A stretch of 64,000 nt of DNA from Budorcas taxicolor (GCF_023091745.1 NC_068934.1:16322434-16386433); one strand, 5' to 3'. Shown: positions 43,475-55,151, counted from the first letter of the stretch. Notes: generated by a model not told the origin, from the letters alone. Numbers and translations are program-made.

Positions 43475-44410
43475 TGGCTTCCCTTCACATTCAGGACCAA
43501 GCTAATTCCTTAGCTTGAACAAAACATCTCTCCATGACAGGACTTCACATCTATTTCTCCAACTTCTTCCTGCATAACCAGGTGTGAAGAACGCTATCTC
43601 CTAGATGAAAAGTGCAGACTCCAGAGACCCTGTGAGCATTCGAATGGCTATGGGAGAACTGAATGCTTTAGAGAAAAATTTGCTAGTTTATGGATAAGAT
43701 ATTATGTTTAATGTTTGCTGTTAGTCTGGAATGTAAATTTATAGGAAACATATACTATATTCTAGCATACCTTTTATCTTGTTAGAATCCTGGCGTGCTG
43801 CAATCCATGGGGTCGCAAAGAGTTGGACACAACTTGGCAACTGAGCAAAAACGCCAATTTTTAAAGTGTCATACATTTATATATTTAATATATATTTAAT
43901 AGGAGAATGCTGAGATATACTTAAATTTTAAAATTATAAATGTATTGGTGATGTGAAACTCCTTGCTAGTCTCAGATCTGCATATTCAGTAACACAAAAT
44001 GGATAATGTTGTTACCCATCATTGAATAAAATATATTAGAAGATAAAACAAAACAAAACACCAAAAGGAACACCATCTCCCAGTCTTGACACACGCTACT
44101 GCTTCTCCCTGGAACATATTTCTGTTCTTTCAGCTTGCCACTCGCCACTCCTTCAGCTTTAATCATGGATATAATCACCTTCAGAAAACTGTCTCTCCCC
44201 ATTAATGGGAGGTCAGGAGTCCCCAAGCATCCCGCATTATCCTTTAGATGAGTGTCTCCCACACTGTGTTGAAATTATCTGTATATTGGTTTGCTATCAT
44301 TACTATCCCATGGGCTCCATGAACATAAGAACTGTTGTATTCATATTCTATCTCCACCACCCAAACGGTATTTGGCTCACAGTATGAGCTCAATAAGTAT
44401 TCCCTGAAGT
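43475..44410 (+). repeat. L2 LINE, two separated blocks
   Basis: 43475-43600 ('aatggcttcccttcacattc', 'aattccttagcttgaac') and 44080-44410 ('gcttctccctggaacatatt', 'ccatgaacataagaactg', 'gctcacagtatgagctc', 'aataagtattccctgaag') are in L2 order. About 480 unassigned bases and a BovB tail lie between. Confidence 0.7.
43789..43846 (+). mobile_element. Very short BovB-type 3' tail
   Basis: 'tcctggcgtgctgcaatccatgg' in part, then 'gtcgcaaagagttggacac' and 'aacttggcaactgagc': only the last ~58 bases of a BovB or BovA 3' end. Confidence 0.85.
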
Positions 44411-44906
44411 AATATATGTAATTAGATATAGTAAATAAATTTACCAGCCCACAGGCTATAACCAAAGTCACCAAGTCATTCTACGAGCAACAAATGAATG
44501 AGTGTATGAATGGTCAAACAAGCATCTGATTCTATCAATCCTTGATTTAAATTAGGCATTTCCTCTTGATGAGAGTATGAAAGAATGTGTGATCCTATTT
44601 ATTGCTAAATATGTCGTGCTATAAAGAGACAAGAATCAGTGAGTTTTAGGAAGTGTGAATCTTGCAAACACATTAATGGTAATTTTGATAGGAGATCATA
44701 AAAGACAGTAAATACCAGGGTATAAGGATAACTTTCTAAGAAAGAACTTTAGTGTATGCCTACTTGTCCAAATTTTGATGACATAAAAATGAAGTGAAGG
44801 CAAATCCTTGTACTCAATGAGGGCACAGTCCAGTGAGAAAGAAATGGGGCACACACAGAAATTCTCCTAAAAAAAGAACGGGTAAATGAGAGGTTAGAAG
44901 CACAAA
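44411..44906. other. Unassigned, with a possible antisense L2 trace
   Basis: 'actcaatgagggcacagtcc' (44813) recalls the antisense L2 3' end into which the next BovB may have inserted. No gene recognised. Confidence 0.4.
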
Positions 44907-46933
44907 ACAGAGTGCTAATTATGATTATACAGTGGAGGTGAGAAATAGATTTAAGGGACTAGATCTGATAAACAGAGTGCCTGATGAACTATGGACTGAG
45001 GTTCGTGACATTGTACAGGAGACAGGAATCAAGAACATCTTGGGAGGCCTTCAAATAGCTGTGAAAAGAAGAGAAGTGAAAAGCCAAGGAGAAAAGGAAA
45101 GATATAAGCGTCTGAATGCAGAGTTCCAAAGAATAGCAAGAGGAGATAAGAAAGCCTTCCTCAGCAATCAGTGCAAAGAAATAAAGGAAAACAACAGAAT
45201 GGGAAAGACTAGAGATCTCTTCAAGAAAATTAGAGATACCAAGGGAACATTTCATGCAAAGATGGGCTCGATAAAGGACAGAAATGGTATGGACCTAACA
45301 GAAGGAGAAGATATTAAGAAGAGGTGGCAAGAATACACAGAAGAACTGTACAAAAAAGATCTTCATGACCAAGATAATCACAATGGTATGATCACTCACC
45401 TAGAGCCAGACATCCTGGAACGTGAACTCAAGTGGGCATTAGAAAGCATCACTACGAACAAAGCTAGTGGAGGTGATGGCATTCCAGTTGAGCTATTTCA
45501 AATCCTGAAAGATGATGCTGTCAAAGTGCTGCACTCAATATGCCAGCAAATTTGGAAAACTCAGCAGTGGCCACAGGACTGGAACAGGTCAGTTTTCATT
45601 CCAATCCCAAAGAAAGGCAATGCCAAAGAATGCTCAAACTACTGCACAATTGCACTCATCTCAAACGCTAGTAAAGTAATGCTCAAAATTCTCCAAGCCA
45701 GGCTTCAGCAATACATGAACCGTGAACTCCCTGATGTTCAAGCTGGTTTTAGAAAAGGCAGAGGAACCAGAGATCAAATTGCCAACATCCACTGGATCAT
45801 CGAAAACGCAAGAGAGTTCCAGAGAAACATCTATTTCTGCTTTATTGACTATGCCAAAGCCTTTGACTGTGTGGATCACAATAAACTGTGGAAAATTCTG
45901 AAAGAGATGGGAAAAGCAGACCACCTGACCTGCCTCTTGAGAAATCTGTATGCAGGCCAGGAAGCAACAGTTAGAACTGGACATGGAGCAACAGACTGGT
46001 TCCAAATAGGAAAAGGAGTACGTCAAGGCTGTATATTGTCACCCTGCTTATTTAACTTCTATGCAGAGTACATCATGAGAACCGCTGGGCTGGAAGAAGC
46101 ACAAGCTGGAATCAAGATTGCTGGGAGAAATATCAATAACCTCAGATATGCAGATGACACCACCCTTATGGCAGAAAGTGAAGAGGGACTAAAAAGCCTC
46201 TTGATGAAAGTGAAAGAGGAGAACGAAAAAGTCGGCTTAAAGCTCAACATTCAGAAAACGAAGATCATGGCATCCGGTCCCATCACTTCATGGGAAATAG
46301 ATGGGGAAACAGTGGAAACAGTGTCAGACTTTATTTTTGGGGGCTCCAAAATCACTGCAGATGGTGACTGCAGCCAGGAAATTAAAAGACGCTTACTCCT
46401 TGGAAGAAAAGTTATGACCAACCTAGATAGCATATTCAAAAGCAGAGACATTATTTTGCCAACAAAGGTCCGTGTAGTCAAGGCTATGGTTTTTCCTGTG
46501 GTCATGTGTGGATACAAGAGTTGGACTATGAAGAAAGCTGAGCGCCGAAGAATTGATGCTTTTGAACTGTGGTGTTGGAGAAGACTCCTGAGAGTCTCTT
46601 GGACTGCAAGGAGATCCAACCAGTCCGTTCTAAAGGATATCAGCCCTGGGATTTCTTTGGAAGGAATGATGCTAAAGCTGAAACTCCAGTACTTTGGCCA
46701 CCTCATGCGAAAAGTTGACTCGTTGGAAAAGACTCTGATGCTGGGAGGGATTGGGGGCAGGAGGAGGAGGGGACAACAGAGGATGAGATGGCTGGACGGC
46801 ATCACTGACTCCATGGACGTGAGTCTGAGTGAACTCCGAGAGATGGTGATGGACAGGGAGGCCTGGTGTGCTGTAATTCATGGGATTGTAAAGAGTAGGA
46901 CATGACTGAGCGACTGAACTGAAGTGAACTGAA
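44907..46933 (+). mobile_element. BovB (RTE) LINE, 5'-truncated, ~2.0 kb, best preserved copy
   Basis: It starts inside ORF2 downstream of the endonuclease and runs to a short ACTGA-type tail ('actgaactgaagtgaactg'). A candidate target duplication is TAGAAGCACAAA (44895-44906) and TAGGAGTACAAA (46934-46945), 10/12 identical, which sets the element borders. The coding region is described separately. It is the only copy here in the + orientation longer than 0.4 kb, and it lacks any 5' promoter region. Confidence 0.95.
44932..46905 (+). pseudogene. BovB ORF2 remnant: reverse transcriptase and C-terminal domain
   Basis: One uninterrupted frame of 657 codons. The indicated first codon is GTG; the frame is in fact open back to 44890, so it is an internal piece of ORF2 and not a natural start. 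Residues 1-~190 form the linker after the missing AP-like endonuclease. The reverse transcriptase follows: N-Y-C-T at 236-239, motif A FIDYAKAFD with Asp306, the RQGC..SP motif at 364-371, and motif C Y-A-D-D at 406-409. A basic C-terminal region (GGRRRRGQQRMRW) ends the frame. Oddities: Cys238 replaces the arginine expected in the conserved NYRP/T-type motif (CGC to TGC), the segment GIKNILGGLQ near residues 32-41 looks shorter than the family consensus as I recall it, and a CGA to TGA change ends the frame four residues before the usual C-terminus. Catalytic aspartates are intact, but without endonuclease or promoter it cannot be autonomous. Confidence 0.93.
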
Positions 46934-46984
46934 TAGGAGTACAAAGTGGGAAAGAGGGAAGAAAATGTAAAATTGTTAATTAAA

Positions 46985-47145
46985 TATTAACCATTTTACA
47001 GGCAAAATTTCATCTAGTCCTACAAAAATGCCCATAGAGCCTTTTTTTTTTTCAGAGATGAATACTCTGAGGCTGAAATAGTTTTCACAAAAACTAAGGT
47101 CATATTGCTTGTCCCTAATAAACTTGAAATTGACATTCTGGTCAG
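46985..47145 (-). repeat. MIR-like fragment
   Basis: 'aaccattttacaggcaaaatt', 'actctgaggctgaaatagtt' and 'aactaaggtcatattgcttg' fit a diverged antisense MIR. Confidence 0.45.
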
Positions 47146-47181
47146 CTAGACCTCACAGTCCTTGCTGTGTTAAACACCCCA

Positions 47182-47360
47182 GGGTTTCTCAAGGCACACC
47201 CAACAAACTGCAGAGTTTCCTGTAGGTGCTTGTAAAAATTTAAAATTGCTAGATTTATACCTCAGATCTAATGACTCAGAATTTCCAGAGCTTGAGTCTG
47301 GGAATCTGCATCAAAGCAAGTCCCACACATATGATCTTAAGTATGGTTGGGAGTAACTTT
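47182..47360 (+). mobile_element. MER5-type hAT nonautonomous transposon
   Basis: 'cagggtttctcaaggcacac', 'ggtgcttgtaaaaatttaaaa', 'ctaatgactcagaatttcc' and 'tctgggaatctgcatcaaag' follow MER5A/B order. Confidence 0.7.
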
Positions 47361-47487
47361 GACATTGCATCATATTTCTTCCTAATTGAAGGGAATCAAA
47401 AGGATAATAATTTAGCCCAGCAATATATATATACCTTATCTGGGAAGAAGAGAGACCAAGAGTTTCTTAATCCTAACCACAAAGTAT

Positions 47488-47695
47488 GGAGCTTCACTGG
47501 TGGCTCAGTGGTAAATCCACCTGACAATGACGGAGATGCGACTTCGATCCCTGGGTTGGGAAGATCCCCTGGAGAAGGATACGGCAACCCACTCCAGTAT
47601 TATTGCCTGGAGAATTCCACGAACAGAGGAGCCTGGTGGGCTAAAGTTCATGGGGTCACAGAAGAGTCGAGCACCATTTAGAGACTAAACAACAA
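47488..47695 (+). mobile_element. Bov-tA SINE
   Basis: Head 'gagcttcactggtggctcag' shortened by a small deletion, 'gacttcgatccctggg', BovA body, and tail 'gactaaacaacaacag'. Confidence 0.93.
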
Positions 47696-48388
47696 CAGCC
47701 ACAACCCCAGATTATCACCATTATCTTCATTAACTAGTGAAAATCATAATAGTTACAGCAATAAGGAGGAAGAAAAGCAACTGCTTTGTGTTCCTGGAAA
47801 TGCAGAGCCATGTCTTATTTGGCACAAAATCTTACTTATCTCTGACCCCTCAAATTAAAAAAGGTGAACCTTAAATAATGAGTACCCAATAGAAGTTGGT
47901 TGAATGAAAAAAATGAATTTACCAGGTGAATCCATTTCATCTGAAAGTACAAGCTAAAAACACAATGCCATGTTTTCTCGTAAACTGTGGTTCTCCAAAG
48001 AAAAATAAAAGCCAATCATGACAAATGCTACCACTTCAATCGGAATCACTACTAGAACTGGTGTGGGTTTCTGTTTGATAAGAAATGCACTTTACCTCTT
48101 TCCTGCTTCCAGCAATCCCTAACTTAGTAGTGATCTTTAATTAGGGGATGTCTTACATTGAGTTCTCAGCAGTTATTCCAGATACTCTATGGGATTCTGC
48201 TACACATAAGAAAATCCATAGAGTCTAGCTATGAAGCTGCAAAGTCCTTTAACTTCTGGTCTGTACATGGTAGAAGACACAAGCTGTGATCCTGATAAAA
48301 AAAAATTGGAACATGAAAAAATGCTAAACTTTTACTGTCTTGTGATTCATAGTAGCCCAGTAATCTTCAGCAGGATATAACAATATAA
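47696..48388. other. Unassigned sequence
   Basis: No recognised gene or repeat. Confidence 0.45.
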
Positions 48389-48513
48389 GCCTGGAGAAGG
48401 AAATGCCAACTCACTCCAGTACTCTTGCCTGGAAAATTCCATGGATGGAGGAGCATGATAGGCTACAGTCCATGGGGTCGCAAAGAGTTGGACATTACTG
48501 AGCAAACAACAAC
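48389..48513 (+). mobile_element. BovA monomer SINE with 10-bp target duplication
   Basis: 'gcctggagaaggaaatgcc' to an AAC-repeat tail. AACAATATAA is found at 48379-48388 and 48514-48523; the right copy overlaps the AAC tail. Confidence 0.92.
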
Positions 48514-48539
48514 AACAATATAACCCATGGCTACCTAGA

Positions 48540-49270
48540 CATCCTTACTCACATACCCCCCAGCATCTGGAGAGCATTATGTCCAAAGTTGAACTCATAA
48601 AATGTGCTTCTCCTGCTGTTTTCAATCTCTTTAAAATCTTCATCATCCATCAAACCACCACAGCCAGAAATCAGGGAGCTATATACTAACTTCTTTCACC
48701 ATCACCTTCTAATTAGTCACCAAGTCCTACCATCCTCTCATCTAATTAGTGACCAAAACCTCTCTATTTGCATCTCCTAAATCTCTCCCATATCTATCCC
48801 ATCTGCTTTCCCCCTCTTGCCTTTACCTTCATCCAAGCCACCGTTTTCTCTCCTGTTTCTAGTTTCTAGTTTCCCTATTTTGAGTCTTGTCACCTTATAA
48901 CTGATCTTTCACAGGTTGTGTGAATTTTTTTGTCAACAGATCAGATCTGACCATGTATATCAATCCCCAGGTTTAAATCTACAGCTGAAATCCACGGTTT
49001 GGGTGATGTATAACACGTTTCGTGATAAATATATAGACTGTCTGGAGTCTCCCTGCCTTTGTACATATTTTCTGTCTCTGAAATGCTGTTTGTCCCCCTA
49101 AGTAGTCTCCAGTCATGCCTTAAAACCCACTCCAAGCATCACCACTGCATGAGGCTATTCTTGACCCTACCTTCAGGCTCCCACATCAGTCAGTTGGTCC
49201 TGCTCTCTCCATCTCTTTATTTTATGTGTTTCTATGATGACATTTACTGTGTTGTTCTGTGACTGCTTGC
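48540..49270 (+). repeat. L2 LINE, long diverged copy
   Basis: 'aacttctttcaccatcacc', 'gatctttcacaggttgtgtg', 'tcagatctgaccatgtatatc', 'aatgctgtttgtccccc', 'catgccttaaaacccactcc' and 'tgaggctattcttgacc' are in sense L2 order over about 730 bases. Confidence 0.65.
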
Positions 49271-50149
49271 TTATACACTTTACTCCCAAATACAACGTGC
49301 ATTTCTTTTAGGAAAGGCAGTGATTTTAATTTTGCCTCCTTCCTATTTCTTACAGTGTGTATCAGTTGGAGCAAAGAAAAGCATCCTCCACAAACACTCA
49401 AGCAGTGGTCATTTGTAAGAGATGATGCCTTCTTTCTTATGCTTGGGTTCATGCACTGCTTTTCCTCTAGAAGACCCTTTTATGTCAAAATGCCTAAGGC
49501 TAAAGTTCAAGATTATCCAGAGCTTGGTCCCAGACTGAATTTTCAGTGTCTCAAGACCCACACGCAGCACACAGCGAGACCTCAGTCAGAATGAGTTCTG
49601 TGAATCTATTTCCCATGATGCCCCTGAAGGAACCAATGAATATAAGCTTATGTAAACATCCACTTCCTGCCTCAGTGACCTCCCACCAGTGCGCCAGACA
49701 TCCAGCTAGCTACGATAAACCCCTCACACACTTGAGACCAACACTAATTCAAGTGGGATATTTAATTTTCAGTGGGGGATATTTGGCCTTAGAGATATTT
49801 GTCGTAAAAACATGTGCTGCAGTTATGATGTAGAGGATGGAGAAACCAACAGAACACACAGCTTAACTGCCATGACGAGAGGTTATATACATCCAGAAAC
49901 GTGTGAGCACTTGCTCTTGTATGTAAAATACAGAAGATGTCTCAACAATAAATCAATAGGTAAGGGAGGCCTAAGGACAAGGAAGTGCAAAGAAGTATTT
50001 TATTTTGGTATTTCCCTAAAATTTGCTTTTAAAAATACTTTAAAAGATTTTATGTCTACATCGATTTAAGTGTTTTGTCAAAATGTGTGCCAAGAATAAA
50101 AATGAATTTTTGATAGGGTTAGGCTTAGAATGCCATTTGAGATAGTAAA
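49271..50149. other. Unassigned sequence
   Basis: Overlapping frames of 111, 95 and 85 codons (49259-50069) have no recognisable domain, no splice context and no conserved motif that I can see. I do not call a gene. Confidence 0.4.
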
Positions 50150-50470
50150 AAATGATGAACAACCTTAAAGTCTACAAATAGTGAATTTGATTTAAAAATT
50201 AAGTTGCCATCATGCGATGGAATACTATGTAATTATTAGGAATGAGGGTGTAAAATAATACATGCAGAGTTGGGGAACTGTTCATGAGTAATTTTAGGAA
50301 AGCATGTATAATATAAACTGATTTTCAGTTTTAGAAGTACAAGCATTGTATGTATGTACATGAAAATACTAGAAAGATAAACATAAAATGGTAAAGACTG
50401 CTACTCTTCAGCTTGCAGATAACAGATAATTCTTATTTTCTCCTTTTTCATACCTGTATCTCCCATGTTT
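50150..50470 (+). mobile_element. Old L1M 3' fragment
   Basis: 'gatggaatactatgtaattatt', 'aggaatgagggtgtaaaataatac' and the following UTR-like text match the old L1 ORF2 end ('caatggaatactatgcagcc...'). Confidence 0.6.
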
Positions 50471-50729
50471 TCTACATTAGCACCTGTTGCTTTGTTTTTC
50501 GATACTCGTAGATTTCTGTAACAGCTGCATTTCAATTTCTTATCTCTATCTTTCCTTTCTCTTCCCTTCTATGGCCATGCTACTAAATAACCCAAATTCT
50601 TTGAAAAACAATAAAATTTAGCCAAGAAATCAGTCATTTTGAAAATAACTGTGTTTCCAGAACGCCTGGCCATTTAGCAGAATCCATCTGTGCTTGGGCT
50701 ATTTCAGTAGCTTTTCTTCAGATAGGCTT

Positions 50730-51085
50730 TGTGAGCCCCCTCCAGAGACTCCAATTTTTTATAGAAAGGAATTAGAACTCCTAGTGTGGTATTCACAGTC
50801 TTTCACAGTCTGGCCCACATGTAACACCCAGCTTCCAGAGCCCCAGCCTCAGTGATTCAGATCACTCATGCCCTCAGCACAGCACCGATGCTCAGCCTGC
50901 TTCAATCTGCCCGGAACATTCTTCCTCCCTGTTCTCTGTTCTTCTAGCTTGCTCATCCTCCAGGCATTGCTCAACTGTGTTCTGCTCTGCCTCCTGTCCC
51001 TGTTCCAGTCCAAGCAGCATTCATTGCTGTTATCCTGTATGCTCCCCCACACTTTGGGTGCTGTGTTGGAGCCACTTTATGAAGC
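50730..51085 (+). repeat. L2 LINE
   Basis: 'cagtctttcacagtctggccc', 'gcttcaatctgcccggaac', 'attcttcctccctgttctc' and 'atcctccaggcattgctc' are in sense L2 order. Confidence 0.7.
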
Positions 51086-51137
51086 TCCGGAGACCTTATG
51101 TTAAATACTCAAGAGTTTGTGAGCCAGTTTTCAAATT

Positions 51138-51671
51138 CAGTTCAGTTTAGTTCAGTCACTCAGTCGTGTCCGACTCTTTGCGACCCCATGAATCGCAGCA
51201 CACCAGGCCTCCCTGTCCATCATCAACTCTCGGAGTTCACTCAAACTCGCATCCATCGAGTCCGTGATGCCATCCAGCCATCTCATCCTCCGTTGTCCCC
51301 TTCTCCTCCTGCCCTCAATCCCTCCCAGCATCAGAGTCTTTTCCAATGAGTCAGCTCTTCGCATGAGGTGGCCAGAGTACTGGAGTTTCAGCTTTAGCAT
51401 CATTCCTTCCAAAGAACACCAAGGGCTGATCTCCTTCAGAATGGACTGGTTGGATCTCCTTGAAGTCCAAGGGACTCTCAAGAGTCTTCTCCAACACCAC
51501 AGTTCAAAAGCATCAATTCTCAGCCTTCTTCACAGTCCAACTCTCACATCCATACATGACCACTGGAAAAACCATAGCCTTGACTAGACGGACCTTAGTG
51601 GGTAAAGTAATGTCTCTGCATTTGAATATGCTATCTAGGTTGGTCATAACTTTTCTTCCAAGGAGTAAGCA
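51138..51671 (-). mobile_element. BovB 3' fragment with 10-bp target duplication
   Basis: Antisense, from a TTCAG tail (one unit mutated to TTTAG) to 'cttccaaggagtaagc'. TTTTCAAATT flanks it at 51128-51137 and 51672-51681. On the minus strand 109 codons stay open to the complete C-terminus (KSRTRLSD), with one upstream frameshift where 'caattctcagcc' has lost bases relative to sibling copies. Confidence 0.96.
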
Positions 51672-51681
51672 TTTTCAAATT

Positions 51682-52744
51682 GGGAGCTTTTTAATTGGGA
51701 CTGTGAAAATCAGCTATGGTAGAAATATTTACACTGTGGAAACTGGCAAATCAGGGCTTCCCCTTTCCCATGAGACCCAGTTACCCACCACATCATGGCT
51801 GTACATATATGCCTTTATTAATGCACCTGTTTGTTCCCATCTGTGTTACAAAATCACTCTCAGTGTCTGAATTTTTCTACCTTTCAGAATCAAGAAAGAT
51901 TGGCATATAACAGTTATCGAAAATAACCATTGAAATACAGTTGTTTTGACACACATTTGCTAAATTGCATTTGGGATTAATCTGTGATCTTTTTTCCTGC
52001 TGTACTGATATTCATGTTTCTCATTTCCAGAGCTAACAGGATTTAGCTAAATAGGATTCATTTTTATTAGCATTCTTAAATATTACAAAATAATTGACTT
52101 CTTCAGTGTGGCAGTGATGTTGATTAGAATAGAAAACTCATAAGTGTATCTTTATTATATATAGATGTGATTACCCTCATATCTTTACTTCCAATAGCTT
52201 TGCTTAATAAAAAATCTAAGGAGAGCTTCAGGAAGGCATAATATGATTTTAATATACTTAGCTTCAGAGAACCTCTGATGGTTAATTAAGAAATTTTCAT
52301 CTTTGCAGTAAAATTAGAAAAAAAACTTATTAACTAGAGGATGCAGGGTCAGTAATAAGACAGCTTTCTTTTTGAACATTCCGTCTAATAAATCCTGAGA
52401 GACTTAAGACAATTGTATGTTATCAAAAACACAGAGAAATAAGCACCAACAGGGGACGCCAAGTGGCTTTGGGCATTTCTTACAAAACAGTCTTAGGAAA
52501 TGATCAATCCCTTCCTAATCAGAGTCATTTTATGAAATGACAAAAAAACATTATTTACAAAGCCACAGGAGTGAAAATTACGGTCTGAGGATTAGGAAGC
52601 CCAGTCTCTGAATTTGAAAAGCTGTCACATTTAGGCCCATTCCCTCCACTGAAAGTCAGTTCAAAGAGTACAGCATTCACCCATTCATTTGTCCATCAGT
52701 TTGCCCAACACGATCATCTTTTTGCTCGAGGCTGTAATATAGAC
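51682..52744. other. Unassigned sequence
   Basis: AT-rich; no recognised gene or repeat. Confidence 0.45.
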
Positions 52745-52962
52745 GGAGCAGGCACTGAATTCAGACCCACCTGGGTTCTGTCATCAGGCCCACAGATTAG
52801 GGGCTGTAGAACCTGACCCAAGTTTACCCCTATGAGCTTCTGTTTTCTCAGCTGTAAACAGACATAAAGCTGACCTCCTCCTCAATTTGCTGTGAAATGT
52901 AAAGAAGATACTATTTTCATGTAAATGGTAGATACTCAGTGAGTATTATTTCTTTAATCCCC
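52745..52962 (+). repeat. MIR SINE
   Basis: 'actgaattcagacccacctgg', 'gagcttctgttttctcagctg', 'taaacagacataaagctg' and 'ggtagatactcagtgag' cover most of sense MIR. Confidence 0.82.
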
Positions 52963-53030
52963 CTACCTCCTTTCACTCCTAAGCAGGTTTCTTACGAACA
53001 TATACTATGCTTTTAACACACTGCCTTCTC

Positions 53031-53155
53031 CTAGCTGTTTAGTCACTAACTGGTGTTCGAGTCTCTTGAGCCCATGGACTGTAGCCTGGCAGGCTCCTCT
53101 GTCCGCGGGATTTTCCAGGGAAGAATACTGGAGTGGATTGCCATTTCCATCTCCA
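53031..53155 (-). mobile_element. BovA monomer SINE with target duplication
   Basis: Antisense body 'agctgtttagtcactaactgg' to 'ggattgccatttccatctcc'. TGCCTTCTC occurs at 53022-53030 and 53156-53164. Confidence 0.9.
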
Positions 53156-53224
53156 TGCCTTCTCTCTGAGACATCTTTAATCTGCTTTATAAAACCTATC
53201 ACAGAAACATGAAAATAACAGAAG

Positions 53225-53345
53225 GTAGTGTGTTGTAATGGAGCGAGAAAGGAACTGGGGAAAGGAGAACTATATTCTAACTCTGGGTCTGCTTTTGATT
53301 TTTCATGTGGATTTGAGCAAATCCCTCAAACTATCTGACCCTTTC
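53225..53345 (+). repeat. MIR-like SINE
   Basis: 'gtgttgtaatggagcgag', 'ctaactctgggtctgctttt' and 'tttgagcaaatccctcaaac' fit sense MIR. Confidence 0.55.
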
Positions 53346-53349
53346 CGCA

Positions 53350-53490
53350 CAGTAAATATTTATTAAGTACCTATTCTTTGCCAGGCATTTAGCTGGACCC
53401 TTGAGATACAGAGATAAGTAACTCAAGGTCCCTGAGCTCAGAAACCACCATATAAGTAAAGAAGGCAAACACACAACAAAATGAATAAAA
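53350..53490 (-). repeat. L2 LINE fragment
   Basis: 'agtaaatatttattaagtacc', 'ctttgccaggcatttagc', 'gagatacagagataagtaac' and 'ggtccctgagctcagaaac' match the antisense L2 3' end well. Confidence 0.75.
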
Positions 53491-54029
53491 TCTTTTAACC
53501 CCTCATATAGTAAAGGTGCCTACCAAGTGACAAGGGGGTGAGGAGAATGGCCAGGTAGCTGACACTCATCTATGAAAGGGAAATAAGAACGTGGACACTC
53601 ACCCAGCCTCTCTACAGAGCTTTTTTGAACAGGAAACAAAAATCTGTATGTTAGAGCAATTTATGACCCAGAAAGTGAAATGAATATACACATGTTTAAA
53701 TAAAAATATGAGATTGTGTGGTATTTGCTCCCTGTGAGTAGGATAAAACAGTGTCTTGTAATTATTCTTTGTTGTGATGAGCACATAGTAGGTGCTCAAT
53801 AAACATACAGTGAACAAATATATACAAGAGTACAGAGATCCAGACACTCAGAAAAGTGAGAGTCAGTGGAGTGTTAGAACAGCTGGGGAGGGCTTCAAGG
53901 ATTTGGTGAATCTAGAGAGAAGTTTAAGAACAAAGAGGACTTGGAGAGGTGCGGAGAGTATTCTGTCAGCTGGAGAGTATTCTGAACACGGATTAGTATA
54001 ATCATATTTTAATAGCAAATATGCTTCAG
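53491..54029. other. Mostly unassigned
   Basis: A short sense L2/MIR 3' end is visible at 53775-53825 ('gagcacatagtaggtgctc', 'aataaacatac'). Nothing else recognised. Confidence 0.5.
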
Positions 54030-54225
54030 ATATGAAACAAAGGCTAAGCTATGCCCATGCTTCAACTGCCACTTATGTGGTCCTCATGAAAACTTGGCAG
54101 ACCCAAATTATTGCTGTTATTCTCCAGCTTACTGCAGACAAGTTAACTAGCTCACTTTAGTCACATAAAAGTTGAGTGTTAGAATTTGAACCCAGGTCAA
54201 TTAGACTCAATGCAAAAGAACGATC
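54030..54225 (-). repeat. MIR SINE
   Basis: 'gtggtcctcatgaaaacttgg', 'gctgttattctccagcttac', 'gacaagttaactagctcac' and 'agaatttgaacccaggtc' follow antisense MIR. A BovB begins just after it. Confidence 0.75.
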
Positions 54226-54232
54226 TGAGACT

Positions 54233-54827
54233 CAGTTCAGTTCAGTTCAGTCGCTCAGTCATGTCCGACTCTTTGAGCCCCCGTGAATCACAGCACGCCA
54301 GGCCTCCCTGTCCATCACCAACTCCCAGAGTTCACTCAGACTCACGTCCATCGAGTCCATGATGCCATCTAGCCATCTCATCCTCTGTTGTCCCCTTCTC
54401 CTCTTGCCCCCAATCCCTCCCAGCATCAGAGTCTTTTCCAATGAGTCATCTCTTCGCATGAGGTGGCCAAAGTACTGGAGTTTCAGCTTTAGCATCATTC
54501 CTTCCAAAGAAATCCCAGGGTTGATCTCCTTCAGAATGGACTGGTTGGATCTCCTTGCAGTCCAAGGGACTCTCAGGAGTCTTCTCCAACACCACAGTTC
54601 AAAAGCATCAATTCTTCGGCACTCAGCCTTCTTCACAGTCCAACTCTCACATCCATACATGACCACAGGAAAAACCATAGCCTGGACTAGACGGACCTTA
54701 GTCGTCAAAGTAATGTCTCTGCTTTTGAATATACTATCTAGGTTGGTCATAACTTTTCTTCCAAGGAGTAAGAGTCTTTTAATTTCATGGCTGCAGTCAC
54801 CATCTGCAGTTATTTTGGAGCCCAAAA
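54233..54827 (-). mobile_element. BovB 3' fragment, ~0.6 kb, open frame of 196 codons
   Basis: Antisense BovB from the ACTGA/TTCAG tail to 'tattttggagccc'. On the minus strand it reads open from 'FLGSKITADGDCSHEIKR' through 'MVFPVVMYGCESWTVKK' and 'GGKRRRGQQRMRWLDG' to 'GGSKSRT' and a TGA. That TGA replaces the same CGA codon that is TGA in the 44.9-kb copy. The reverse transcriptase is missing by 5' truncation. Confidence 0.95.
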
Positions 54828-55021
54828 AAGAGACGCATGAATAGTCCAAATTGGCCCAAGTGATGTTTCAGAATGGATCTCCATCCTTGTGGCAAAGCAT
54901 CCTTCCAGTTTCCCTAGGCTTGATTAAAATGTTCTTTTCCTGTTTTAAGTCTTGGTCCCAGCTCACAGAATGGCTCCAGTATTTGTCCAGATGTATAAAT
55001 TAGGAATGTAAAAGTCATTCA

Positions 55022-55151
55022 TTTTTTAAAAATTAATTTATTCATTTTAATTGGAGGCTTATTACTTTACAATATTGTAGTGGTTTTTGCCGTACACTGA
55101 CATGAAGCAGCCATGGGTGTACATGTGTCCCCCATCCTGATCCCCCTCCCT
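55022..55151 (-). mobile_element. Bovid-type L1 3' end
   Basis: 'ttaattggaggcttattac', 'tttacaatattgtagtgg', 'tgacatgaagcagccatgg' and 'cccccatcctgatcccc' are the antisense 3' UTR of the young bovid L1, with a T-rich left edge (its poly-A). Confidence 0.88.

Noticed and set aside
49259..50069. Cluster of overlapping forward frames of 85-111 codons
   Set aside because: The frames overlap in different phases, lack any recognisable family, and are the length expected from a 64-kb search by chance.
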